Positions 44,644 through 51,033 of a DNA stretch of 61,198 nucleotides are shown piece after piece; position 1 is the stretch's first letter; each line of letters starts with the position of its first letter. Both the position numbers and the translations under genes were made by a program. This DNA is from Oscillospiraceae bacterium (lineage in GTDB: Bacteria > Bacillota > Clostridia > Christensenellales > Aristaeellaceae): the NCBI GenBank assembly GCA_031280145.1, contig JAITHB010000143.1:1-61198 (forward strand), given 5' to 3'. The notes beneath the pieces were generated by a model, which was given only the letters and a program-made list of their open reading frames with translations, was not told the origin of the DNA and ran no database searches.

Positions 44644-45252
44644 ATGAGTTTGAGGTTTGGCAGAGAATATCCGAGGTATACCGTTGAAGAATACTTTACT
44701 TGGAATGAGAATACTAAAAGGGAACTGATTGAAGGCTATGTATATATGATGTCGCCTTCACCTTCACGCGCGCATCAGCGTATTCTCGGGAAGATGTATA
44801 CAGTATTTGAGAATTATCTCGCAGATATAAACCACCCCGCCAAAACTGCGGTTTTGTCGGGGACCCCAGAGAAGTGCGAGCCGTACATAGCTCCGTTTGA
44901 TGTTGAGCTATCCGAAGACACTGTCGTCCAACCCGATATGTTTGTTATTTGCGATGATAATGTAAACAACATTACAGATAAACAGGGGTTTGTCGGAATT
45001 CCCGATATGGTCATTGAAATATTATCACCATATAATAGAAAACACGATCTTCACATTAAATATAAATTATATGAAGAGTGCGGCGTAAAAGAATACTGGA
45101 TTGTCGATCCGATAAAAAGGAATGTTTCTGTCTTTATATTGGTTGACGGCAAATATGAAAATTCAGGCGTTTATTCTGATTCAGATACTGTAGAAGTTAA
45201 TATTATCAATGGCTTAATCGTAGATATGTCATATGTGTTTAGGGATATATAA
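44644..45252 (+). CDS. Uma2-family PD-(D/E)XK endonuclease-like protein, with an in-frame PCE
   Basis: The 202-residue protein follows the Uma2 (DUF820) pattern: YTVEEYFTW, RELIEGYVYMMSPSPSRAHQRI, APFDVELSEDTVVQPDMFVICD, EILSPYNRKHDLHIKYKLYEECGVKEYWIVDP. These include the nuclease-core Asp and Glu-x-Lys residues. Residues 62-76 (INHPAKTAVLSGTPE) are encoded by a PCE palindrome. They fall in the loop between the second helix and the CEPYIAPFDV strand, where family members have only a few residues. The gene is AT-rich relative to its neighbours and interrupts the peptide-transporter operon between oppC- and oppD-like genes, with its own TATAAT-like box at about 44623 and the site GAGGTGAG. It is probably a later insertion. 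The biological role of Uma2 proteins is unknown. Confidence 0.88.
   Translation: MSLRFGREYPRYTVEEYFTWNENTKRELIEGYVYMMSPSPSRAHQRILGKMYTVFENYLADINHPAKTAVLSGTPEKCEPYIAPFDVELSEDTVVQPDMFVICDDNVNNITDKQGFVGIPDMVIEILSPYNRKHDLHIKYKLYEECGVKEYWIVDPIKRNVSVFILVDGKYENSGVYSDSDTVEVNIINGLIVDMSYVFRDI
44828..44868 (+). repeat. PCE copy C, inside the Uma2-family gene
   Basis: AAACCACCCCGCCAAAACTG followed by CGGTTTTGTCGGGGACCCC is a near-perfect palindrome with mismatches at the turn. It is read in frame as INHPAKTAVLSGTP, in the same orientation and frame as the copies in hflX and the ykvI-like gene. Confidence 0.92.
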
Positions 45253-45254
45253 CA

Positions 45255-46286
45255 ATGCCGACTAATACTCCGCTTCTTTCAGTTAAAGACCTCGTCGTAG
45301 ATTTCACCCTGCGCGGGCAGCGTCTCACCGCGATTCGCGGCGCGTCCATCGACGTGTTCGAGGGCGACAGCTTGGCGATTGTCGGTGAATCGGGCAGCGG
45401 CAAATCCGTTCTGGTGAAGACGTTCTTGGGAATGCTGGACAAGAACGGCCGTATCGCGAGCGGCGGCATTACATACAAGGGAACCGACATATCAAAGTAT
45501 GATAAGGAAGCGGATTGGCTGAAGATTCGCGGACGCGAGATCGCAATCGTCATGCAGGACCCGATGACGAGCCTGAATCCCCTTAAGACAATCGGCGAGC
45601 AGATAGGCGAAGCCATATCGCTTCATCAGAAGCTCTCAGGTTCGGAAAAGACGAAGGCGATTGCGGATATTCTGGAAGATGTCGGCATAACCGAAGCCGC
45701 GCGGCGCATGAAGCAGTATCCGCACGAGTTTTCCGGCGGAATGCGCCAGCGCGTGGTCATCGCCATCGCTATGGCTTGCCGCCCCAAGATACTCATCTGC
45801 GACGAACCGACGACCGCGCTTGACGTTACGATCCAAGCGCAGATACTTGAGCTTATCGGGAACTTACGTCAAAAGTATAACCTTACTGTAATTTACATCA
45901 CGCACGATTTAGGCGTGGTCGCGCGCGTCGCGGACAGGGTTGCGGTGATGTACGCGGGCGACATAATTGAGCAGGGAACCTGCGAGGACGTCTTCTTCAG
46001 ACCTGCGCATCCGTATACGTGGGCGCTGCTTTCGTCGCTTCCGCAGATTGGCGTAAAGGGCGAACCTCTTTACGCCATCAAGGGAACACCGCCAAGCCTT
46101 TATGAAGACATAAAGGGCGACGCGTTCGCACCGCGCAATCCTCGCGCGCTCGAAGCGGACCGCAAGCACCGCCCGCCAATCTTCCGCATAAGCGAGACGC
46201 ATTCCGCAAAGACGTGGCTGCTTGACAATCGCGCGCCGAATATTGAGCCGCCGCCTGCCGTTTCGCGCGTGAAGGATTTGCAGTGA
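45255..46286 (+). CDS. Oligopeptide ABC transporter ATP-binding protein, OppD/DppD-like
   Basis: ATPase of 343 residues with Walker A GESGSGKSVLVK (near 43), Q-loop MQDPMTSLNPL, ABC signature EFSGGMRQRVVIAIA, Walker B ILICDEPTTALDV and H-loop ITHDLGVV. The C-terminal oligopeptide-binding extension (HPYTWALLSSLPQ...GTPPSL...CAP-like FAPRNPRAL) is present, but the usual final Fe-S-type cysteines are replaced: KHRPPIFRISETH has none. It starts 2 nt after the Uma2 gene. The partner ATPase (OppF-like) expected next is absent; the following gene is unrelated and a hairpin lies between. Either OppD acts alone or OppF is encoded elsewhere. Confidence 0.93.
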   Translation: MPTNTPLLSVKDLVVDFTLRGQRLTAIRGASIDVFEGDSLAIVGESGSGKSVLVKTFLGMLDKNGRIASGGITYKGTDISKYDKEADWLKIRGREIAIVMQDPMTSLNPLKTIGEQIGEAISLHQKLSGSEKTKAIADILEDVGITEAARRMKQYPHEFSGGMRQRVVIAIAMACRPKILICDEPTTALDVTIQAQILELIGNLRQKYNLTVIYITHDLGVVARVADRVAVMYAGDIIEQGTCEDVFFRPAHPYTWALLSSLPQIGVKGEPLYAIKGTPPSLYEDIKGDAFAPRNPRALEADRKHRPPIFRISETHSAKTWLLDNRAPNIEPPPAVSRVKDLQ

Positions 46287-46311
46287 CATTCTTTGCAACC
46301 GCAGAACATAC

Positions 46312-46344
46312 AATACCTTGAGCTTTACAGCCGAGGTATTTTTG
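46312..46344 (+). terminator. Hairpin with T-run after the oppD-like gene
   Basis: AATACCT (46312-46318) pairs with AGGTATT (46334-46340) and is followed by TTTG. It marks the end of the peptide-importer operon, 26 nt after its stop codon. Confidence 0.55.
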
Positions 46345-46360
46345 TACCTGCGAGGAGATT

Positions 46361-47488
46361 ATGAAGAGTAATAATTCACCGATAAACCACCCCGCCAAAT
46401 CTGCGAATTTGGCGGGGACCCCGATAAACACCGCGCTCGCAATCCTGTCAACCGTGATAGGCGCGGGCTTCGCTTCAGGGCGCGAGGTCGTCGAGTTCTT
46501 CACGCGGTTCGGCGCGTTCAGTTGGGTTGGCATTGCGGTTGCGGCGGCTTGTTTCGCGTTCCTCGCCGCCTCAATAATGAAGCTCTCCGGCAGAATCGGG
46601 TGCGGTTCGTGGAGCGACTTGGCGGCGGCGGCTCTTGGCAAAGCGGGAGGCGCCGCGGCGAGCGCTCTGTACGCTGTAATAATGATCATCACCGCGAGCG
46701 CAATGGCTTCAGGTATTGGTGAAGTGACAGCCATTCTGCTTCCCGTTCAACACGCAAGGATAATCGGGACGCTCGCAAGCGTCATAATCTGCGGATTCGC
46801 CGCCACAAAGGGAATTCGCGCGCTGGCGGCGGGCGCGTCGTTTCTTCTGCCGATATGCATACTTCTCTACATCGTAATCGGCAGAACACCCGCGCAAACC
46901 CACGCGCTTGCCATGCCGCTGCCCAACCCGATCATATCCATCCCATACGCAATCGGTTACGCCTGCATGAACACCACGCTGTGCTGCTGCATCCTTTGCG
47001 AGGTCGGCAGAACCGACGAGAAGCGGCACAAGAAGATTTCCATATTGTTCTCGATTATGCTGTTCATTCTCACTGCGGCGTGCAACGCCGTGCTTCTTCC
47101 GCGTCTCGCGCAGATAGTTAACGAACCGCTCCCTATCGTAAAGCTTTCGGGCGGAAACACAGCGTCTATGGCGTTCGCGTCCGCGTCGCTTCTGCTGGCT
47201 ATGGCGACGACGCTGACCGCGCTCATTCGTTCCGTAACGCAAATTCTCACGCCTAAGAAAGAGACGCGCTTGCCCTTGAAGCGGAAGGAACGCTTGCGCG
47301 TTCCCCGGATTCGCGCGACCTACGTCCGCGCGCCGGAACTGATAGTCCCCGCAATCTGCGGCGCGCTCGGATTATTTGAATTCAATATGCTGGTCGGAAA
47401 GGCATACCCCATCATGGGCTACGCCGCAGCCGCCGCGCTTGTGATCATTCTTGCCGCGGGGATGCGGAAACTGCGCAGTAATAAATGA
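46361..47488 (+). CDS. YkvI-like membrane protein (LeuT/APC-fold family), with element-encoded N-terminus
   Basis: The 375-residue protein has about ten hydrophobic helices. It shows the YkvI pattern INTALAILSTVIGAGFASGREVVEFFTRFG at the beginning, with the broken first helix (GAGFASGRE) of LeuT-fold transporters. The substrate is unknown. GAGGAG lies 3 nt before ATG 46361, so the SD spacing is short. The first 24 residues (MKSNNSPINHPAKSANLAGT and PINT) come largely from a PCE palindrome placed between the start codon and the first helix. The usual family beginning would be a few residues before INTALAI. It is convergent with the SpoVM-like gene. Confidence 0.85.
   Translation: MKSNNSPINHPAKSANLAGTPINTALAILSTVIGAGFASGREVVEFFTRFGAFSWVGIAVAAACFAFLAASIMKLSGRIGCGSWSDLAAAALGKAGGAAASALYAVIMIITASAMASGIGEVTAILLPVQHARIIGTLASVIICGFAATKGIRALAAGASFLLPICILLYIVIGRTPAQTHALAMPLPNPIISIPYAIGYACMNTTLCCCILCEVGRTDEKRHKKISILFSIMLFILTAACNAVLLPRLAQIVNEPLPIVKLSGGNTASMAFASASLLLAMATTLTALIRSVTQILTPKKETRLPLKRKERLRVPRIRATYVRAPELIVPAICGALGLFEFNMLVGKAYPIMGYAAAAALVIILAAGMRKLRSNK
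46381..46426 (+). repeat. PCE copy D, inside the ykvI-like gene; flanked by GATAAAC on both sides
   Basis: GATAAACCACCCCGCCAAAT then CTGCGAATTTGGCGGGGACC then CCGATAAAC. It is read in frame as INHPAKSANLAGTPIN. GATAAAC occurs at both ends. Because copy F also has GATAAA at both ends, this is more likely part of the element than a target-site duplication. Confidence 0.92.
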
Positions 47489-47580
47489 AAAATTAAAAAT
47501 GAAAAATTAAGAATTAATGGTTTGCTGTCTAGTAACTATAACCATTAATTCTTAATTTTTCATTGTTAATTCTTCATTTC
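47484..47580. repeat. ATR copy 3: AT-rich inverted repeat between convergent ykvI-like and spoVM-like genes
   Basis: AATGAAAAATTAAGAATTAA followed by TGG (about 47500-47521) pairs with CCATTAATTCTTAATTTTTC (about 47542-47562), and further copies of the short unit lie outside. The left arm overlaps the end of the ykvI-like gene. A T-rich 3' side on each strand fits a bidirectional terminator. Confidence 0.75.
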
Positions 47581-47581
47581 G

Positions 47582-47662
47582 TTACGCCGCGCGTTTGGCG
47601 AACATGCGAAGGAATCCGCGCAGGAACCTCGGACACTTAACGCATACCATTCTTATCTTCAT
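47582..47662 (-). CDS. spoVM: Tiny amphipathic SpoVM-like protein (26 aa)
   Basis: An ORF of 26 codons on the minus strand has a strong ribosome site (AAGGAGGAG) before ATG 47662. The peptide reads MKIRMVCVKCPRFLRGFLRM then FAKRAA. Bacillus subtilis SpoVM is also 26 residues, with a helix-breaking proline at position 9 followed by KFLGGIVR; here PRFLRGFLR follows Pro11. SpoVM is an amphipathic helix that marks the convex forespore membrane and recruits SpoIVA for coat assembly. Length, proline, hydrophobic-basic pattern and the sporulation context (spoVT elsewhere in the window) support the call, though similarity in so short a peptide is weak evidence. The leader holds a GCAATGC/GCATTGC hairpin near 47693-47710. 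Confidence 0.6.
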   Translation of the reverse strand: MKIRMVCVKCPRFLRGFLRMFAKRAA

Positions 47663-47739
47663 TATTGCTCCTCCTTTTTATGCTCCATAAAGCAATGCGC
47701 GAGCATTGCAACGTCATATGGATAGGTTTGCTGCTATAA

Positions 47740-48021
47740 CTATTCCTTGTTCATAAACTGCAGGCCGACCAATATCAGCGCAGCGCCGATGCCTATCACC
47801 CACACCCACGTCGGCGCGAACATGAACAGCACGACGACGCCCGCAATGAGTATCCAGTGTCCCATCTTGTTATCGGGATAGTTCCGTGTGCGCGGGCATG
47901 CGCGCCTCGCCTTCTTCGACGGCGGAGCGGGCAGCCTGAAACCTCTTCGACTATGCCCCGTCCCGCAATCGCTTTTCGGCGTCTTGCATTGACCGCGACT
48001 GTCATAATGTCTGTATTCCAT
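47740..48021 (-). CDS. Small membrane protein with basic Cys-containing N-terminus, hypothetical
   Basis: The 93-residue ORF has a basic, cysteine-containing first half (CKTPKSDC, SKKARRACPRTRNYPDNK). Two hydrophobic segments follow (GHWILIAGVVVLFMFAPTWVWVIG and IGAALILVGLQFM). I recognise no family. The ATG is preceded by only a weak site. It lies 77 nt upstream of the SpoVM-like gene on the same strand and could share its transcript, which would suggest a sporulation-related membrane role, but nothing in the sequence proves this. A PCE copy lies directly upstream. Confidence 0.45.
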   Translation of the reverse strand: MEYRHYDSRGQCKTPKSDCGTGHSRRGFRLPAPPSKKARRACPRTRNYPDNKMGHWILIAGVVVLFMFAPTWVWVIGIGAALILVGLQFMNKE

Positions 48022-48040
48022 CGCATCACCCGCGCCTTAC

Positions 48041-48080
48041 CGGATTCCCCACCAAAACCGCGGTTTTAGTGGGTGTTTAC
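48041..48080. repeat. PCE copy E, intergenic
   Basis: CGGATTCCCCACCAAAACCG then CGGTTTTAGTGGGTGTTTAC. This is the most diverged intergenic copy (TTCCCC for GTCCCC, ACC for GCC on one side and AGT for GGC on the other). The paired changes keep the stem (CCAC with GTGG), as expected if the structure matters. Confidence 0.75.
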
Positions 48081-48165
48081 CGAATTTTCTCAATTAATAC
48101 TGTGCATGAGAAATTATTACCGCATTTCACTATATGCGGCGGCAAGGCGCGGTTATGCTTAATCT

Positions 48166-48212
48166 TTATCGGGGTCCCCGCCAAAACCGCAGTTTTGGCG
48201 GGGTGGTTTATC
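48166..48212. repeat. PCE copy F, intergenic, near-consensus
   Basis: TTATCGGGGTCCCCGCCAAA then ACCGCAGTTTTGGCGGGGTG then GTTTATC. With TTTATC on both outer sides it defines the full element of about 46 bp. It lies 9 nt beyond the 3' end of the BioY gene. Confidence 0.9.
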
Positions 48213-48220
48213 GTGGTGGT

Positions 48221-48790
48221 TCATTTCAACAAGCCCGCTTTGGTAAGCGCGTTTGACAAGCCCTGCGAAACAGCCACCGCGGCGGCGGCCTTTATCAAGT
48301 CGAGCTGCAGATAGGACAGGCAAAATATTGATATTATAGAACCCGAAAGGGTTACGCCGTTCATTCTCACAATAACCGTTATGTAAGGAAGCGCAATCGC
48401 GTACAGCGCGATTATTCCGACGAGCACGGCTACGGAACGCTTCAGCAGAAAGTGAAGCTTTGCTTTCGCGAGAAGCGCAAGCGCCGCGCTCTCCGTGAAC
48501 GCGCAGACGATGAAGCCGACGATGTATCCGCCCTCATAGGTTGCAAGAGTCCCTATTCCCCCACCTCGCGTGAATATCGGTATGCCGATAAGCCCAATCA
48601 AAACATATATGGAAACTGCCGCGACCGCCTCTCGCGGGCTGAGCAGCAGACCGATGAGCAGCACGGCGAACACCTGAAGCGTGGTCATCACCATAAGCCC
48701 CGGCATCTGAAACTTGACGAACCCGCAGATAATCAGCACCGCCGCCATCACCGCGCTGCGGGTAATCGAATACACACCGAATTTCTTCAT
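48221..48790 (-). CDS. bioY: BioY-family biotin transporter S component
   Basis: The start is ATG 48790, with GGGAGGTG 6 nt upstream; the frame extends to 48814 without a ribosome site. The 189-residue protein has six hydrophobic helices and the BioY core: QVFAVLLIGLLLSPREAVAAVSIYVLIGLIGIPIF, then GGGIGTLATYEGGYIVGFIVCAF. It is the biotin-binding subunit of an ECF importer, working with a shared ECF-T and ATPase pair not in this window. No biotin operator is obvious. It is transcribed away from the nitroreductase gene, with a nested PCE between them. Confidence 0.9.
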   Translation of the reverse strand: MKKFGVYSITRSAVMAAVLIICGFVKFQMPGLMVMTTLQVFAVLLIGLLLSPREAVAAVSIYVLIGLIGIPIFTRGGGIGTLATYEGGYIVGFIVCAFTESAALALLAKAKLHFLLKRSVAVLVGIIALYAIALPYITVIVRMNGVTLSGSIISIFCLSYLQLDLIKAAAAVAVSQGLSNALTKAGLLK

Positions 48791-48938
48791 AAACAACACC
48801 TCCCGAATATTCACAATATCCTCTCATTTCCGATAAAATATGTCAATTGGCAAATTAAACAAATAATTTTATATCGATACTTGCCACATCATTATAGATG
48901 TGTTATTATTCCAAAGCAGAGTACATAAAGACATACTT

Positions 48939-49019
48939 GGGGTCCCCGCCAAAACCCGGGGTCCCCGACAAATCCGAAGATTTGTCGGGGTGGTTCAGCA
49001 GTTTTGGTGGGGTGGTTTA
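48939..49019. repeat. PCE copy G: one element inserted into another (nested)
   Basis: The outer element is split. Its left half GGGGTCCCCGCCAAAACC lies at 48939-48956 and its right half GCAGTTTTGGTGGGGTGG begins near 49000. Between them is a complete inner element, GGGGTCCCCGACAAATCCGA then AGATTTGTCGGGGTGGTTC (about 48957-48998). The insertion point is the turn of the outer palindrome. Confidence 0.88.
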
Positions 49020-49060
49020 GGAGGCATCCTTTGACTAATAGTAATGAGGAAGGCGGCGCG

Positions 49061-49651
49061 ATGGGTTCTTCCAACATAAGCAAAGCGATAGTCGAAACCA
49101 TCATGAAGCGCAAAAGCTGCCGTTCGTTCAAGCCGATACCTGTCGATAACAATGTTAAAGACCTGCTCTATGAAGCCGCGATTCAAGCGCCGACCGCGGG
49201 CAATCAGCAGCTATACTCCATAATAGATATAACCGACGAACAGCTTAAAGAAGAGCTGTCGGTTCTGTGCGATAATCAACCGTTCATCAAGAACGCGCCG
49301 ATAGTCACGATATTCGCGGCAGACTGCGAGCGATGGATGGTTCTTTACAGGTCGGTGGGAATCGACCCGCGTCCGCCGCAGATCGGCGACCTCACGCTTT
49401 CCATGCTTGACGCGTGCATAGCGGCGCACAACTTCGTCACCGCCGCGGAAGCTTACGGATTGCGCACCTGCTACATCGGAGACATACTTGAGAATCACGA
49501 GAGCATTCGCGCTCTGCTTAACATTCCGCGAACGCTTGTGCCCGCGGTTATGCTTGTCGCGGGGTATCCCACGATTCAGGCGGAGAACCGAAGCAAGCCG
49601 CGCCGCTTCCTTCTTTCCGACATCGTGTATGAAAACGGCTACCGAAAATAG
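49061..49651 (+). CDS. Nitroreductase-family protein, C-terminus cut by an in-frame TAG
   Basis: FMN-dependent nitroreductase fold. ATG 49061 follows GAGGAAGG; the frame upstream (from 49004) is read out of a PCE arm and is not needed. The 196-residue product has KRKSCRSFKPIPVD near the N-terminus (FMN phosphate contacts), AAIQAPTAGNQQLYSIID, the central DACIAAHNFVTAAEAYGLRTCYIGDI and VPAVMLVAGYPT. It ends KPRRFLLSDIVYENGYRK before TAG 49649. Related enzymes continue past this point with an alpha-helical tail, and exactly such a tail is encoded in the same frame after the stop codon. The product as called is therefore probably truncated. The substrate is unknown. Confidence 0.85.
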   Translation: MGSSNISKAIVETIMKRKSCRSFKPIPVDNNVKDLLYEAAIQAPTAGNQQLYSIIDITDEQLKEELSVLCDNQPFIKNAPIVTIFAADCERWMVLYRSVGIDPRPPQIGDLTLSMLDACIAAHNFVTAAEAYGLRTCYIGDILENHESIRALLNIPRTLVPAVMLVAGYPTIQAENRSKPRRFLLSDIVYENGYRK

Positions 49652-49825
49652 ACTGAAGACGAAGCTTCAAACGCGTACATGCTGCGCGAGCAGATTACGG
49701 ACAAGGAAGAATATCTGCGGCGCATGAACGCTTTCTGCAAGCGCAAATATGATTCAGACTTCATGCATGAGATGAACCGTTCCGTCGCGGAGTATGTGCG
49801 TCAGTTCATGCCGGAGAACAACTGA
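49652..49825 (+). pseudogene. Detached C-terminal tail of the nitroreductase, after an amber codon
   Basis: The same frame stays open for 57 codons after TAG 49649-49651 and ends with TGA. It encodes YLRRMNAFCKRKYDSDFMHE and MNRSVAEYVRQF, the type of tail (FC-RKY-SDF--EM-RSV--Y) normally found at the end of this nitroreductase subgroup. There is no start codon with a ribosome site. One base change at the TAG would restore a protein of about 254 residues. Because other genes here (integrase, pncB, the AraC gene) end with TAG, general amber recoding is unlikely. Confidence 0.7.
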
Positions 49826-49843
49826 CACAGGAGAAATTGCATT

Positions 49844-50878
49844 GTGAGAAACATCTTGTTCCGCGCGATTCCATGGATTGGTGACCAAAAAGATAGCGTG
49901 AAGCAACTGTGCGAATCTCTCGGTTTCAACGCCATATTCGCGGAAGGCGCGTTCTTCGGCGTAGTGCAAGATGCGGATTCGTCCGCGCATTCGTCGGGCA
50001 GCGTTCCCGTACCCCGCGAAGTTATGCACCTTGACCCCGCGCTGCTCGCCACATGCGAAGTACTGGTCGGCACGATTCCACCAGATTGGCTCGCTTGCGC
50101 GACGAACGCTAAATGGGTGCAGGCTGCGTCCGCAGGCGTTGAGCGGTACCTTCTGCCAGGCGTTCTGCCCAAGGGAGCGATACTCACCAACGCGTCAGGC
50201 GCGTTCGGCGTGACGATTGCGGAGCATATGATATGCGGGCTTATCATGCTGTACCGCAATATGCAGGTCTATCAGAAGCACCAGTCGGAACACTTGTGGA
50301 AACCCGAACCCGCGTGGAAGACAATCTCCGGTTCCCGCATTACCGTTGTGGGTCTGGGCGACTTGGGCGGCGAGTTTGCGAAGCGCGCGCATGCGCTTGG
50401 CGCGGAGATTACCGTTGTGCGCAGAAACGTTTCCGATAAGCCGAATTGGGTCAGCGCGGTATATCCGCAGGGCAAACTGACTGAAGCGGTGAAGAACGCG
50501 GACGTTGTCGCGCTCTGCGTGCCTGACACCGCCGACACAAAGCGGATGATGTCGCGCGAAATCATCGATTCGCTTCAAAGCGACGCCGTCATAATGAACG
50601 TCGGCCGCGGTTCCGCCATAGATGAACTCGCGCTGATTGACGCTCTTTCCGAAAAACGCATCGCGGGCGCGGTGCTGGATGTGTTCGCGCAGGAACCCTT
50701 ACCGCAGGATAATCCGCTGTGGAGCTTCCCGAACGTTATCCTCACCCCGCACGTATCAGGGCGGGACATCGACCCGCACAACATGAAGATTATCTGCAAC
50801 CTCATAACGGAGAATATCAAACGATACGCCAACGGCGAGCCCTTGCGGAACATTGTGGACTCCGCGCGCGGGTATTAG
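49844..50878 (+). CDS. D-isomer-specific 2-hydroxyacid dehydrogenase family protein
   Basis: NAD(P)-dependent oxidoreductase of 344 residues. The nucleotide fold has VVGLGDLGGEFAKRAHALGAEITVVRR near residue 170. The catalytic set is the Arg in NVGRGSAIDE, the Glu in VFAQEPLPQDNPLW and the His in ILTPHVSG. The N-terminal substrate domain includes WVQAASAGVERYL and NASGAFGVTIAEHM. This matches the group related to glyoxylate/hydroxypyruvate reductases; the exact 2-keto acid is unknown. It starts with GTG 49844 after AGGAGAAATTGC, 18 nt after the nitroreductase tail, so both are probably in one transcript. A hairpin with a T-run follows at 50911-50932. Confidence 0.9.
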   Translation: MRNILFRAIPWIGDQKDSVKQLCESLGFNAIFAEGAFFGVVQDADSSAHSSGSVPVPREVMHLDPALLATCEVLVGTIPPDWLACATNAKWVQAASAGVERYLLPGVLPKGAILTNASGAFGVTIAEHMICGLIMLYRNMQVYQKHQSEHLWKPEPAWKTISGSRITVVGLGDLGGEFAKRAHALGAEITVVRRNVSDKPNWVSAVYPQGKLTEAVKNADVVALCVPDTADTKRMMSREIIDSLQSDAVIMNVGRGSAIDELALIDALSEKRIAGAVLDVFAQEPLPQDNPLWSFPNVILTPHVSGRDIDPHNMKIICNLITENIKRYANGEPLRNIVDSARGY

Positions 50879-50910
50879 GTACGAGGTATTTAGCGAATGA
50901 GGAATTAAGG

Positions 50911-50934
50911 AACGGCGGAATCCCTCCGTTTTCA
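50911..50934 (+). terminator. Terminator after the dehydrogenase gene
   Basis: AACGGCGG (50911-50918) pairs with CCTCCGTT (50923-50930) with one mismatch and a 4-nt loop, ending in TTTTC. Confidence 0.55.
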
Positions 50935-50956
50935 CACAAATAACATATCATCAAGC

Positions 50957-50985
50957 TGTACAGCAATACAATAAAGTGCTATAAT
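50957..50985 (+). promoter_or_regulatory. Promoter for the ABC exporter operon
   Basis: TGTACA at 50957-50962, 17 bp and a perfect TATAAT at 50980-50985, about 48 nt before the first gene. Confidence 0.6.
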
Positions 50986-51033
50986 CGCGGTTGTGTTCCG
51001 CGCAATTGTTTTTTTGCATTCTTCTAAGAAGGG

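Noticed and set aside
48069..48314. 81-codon ORF running through PCE copy F
   Set aside because: No ribosome site, no family pattern, and it overlaps the bioY gene in antisense. The PCE simply keeps several frames open.
48938..49060. Clustered palindromes considered as a CRISPR array
   Set aside because: No regular spacers of constant length and no cas genes; the pattern is one element nested in another.
49652..49825. Amber recoding (for example pyrrolysine) to explain the nitroreductase TAG
   Set aside because: Several unrelated genes in the window end normally with TAG, and no readthrough signal is visible.
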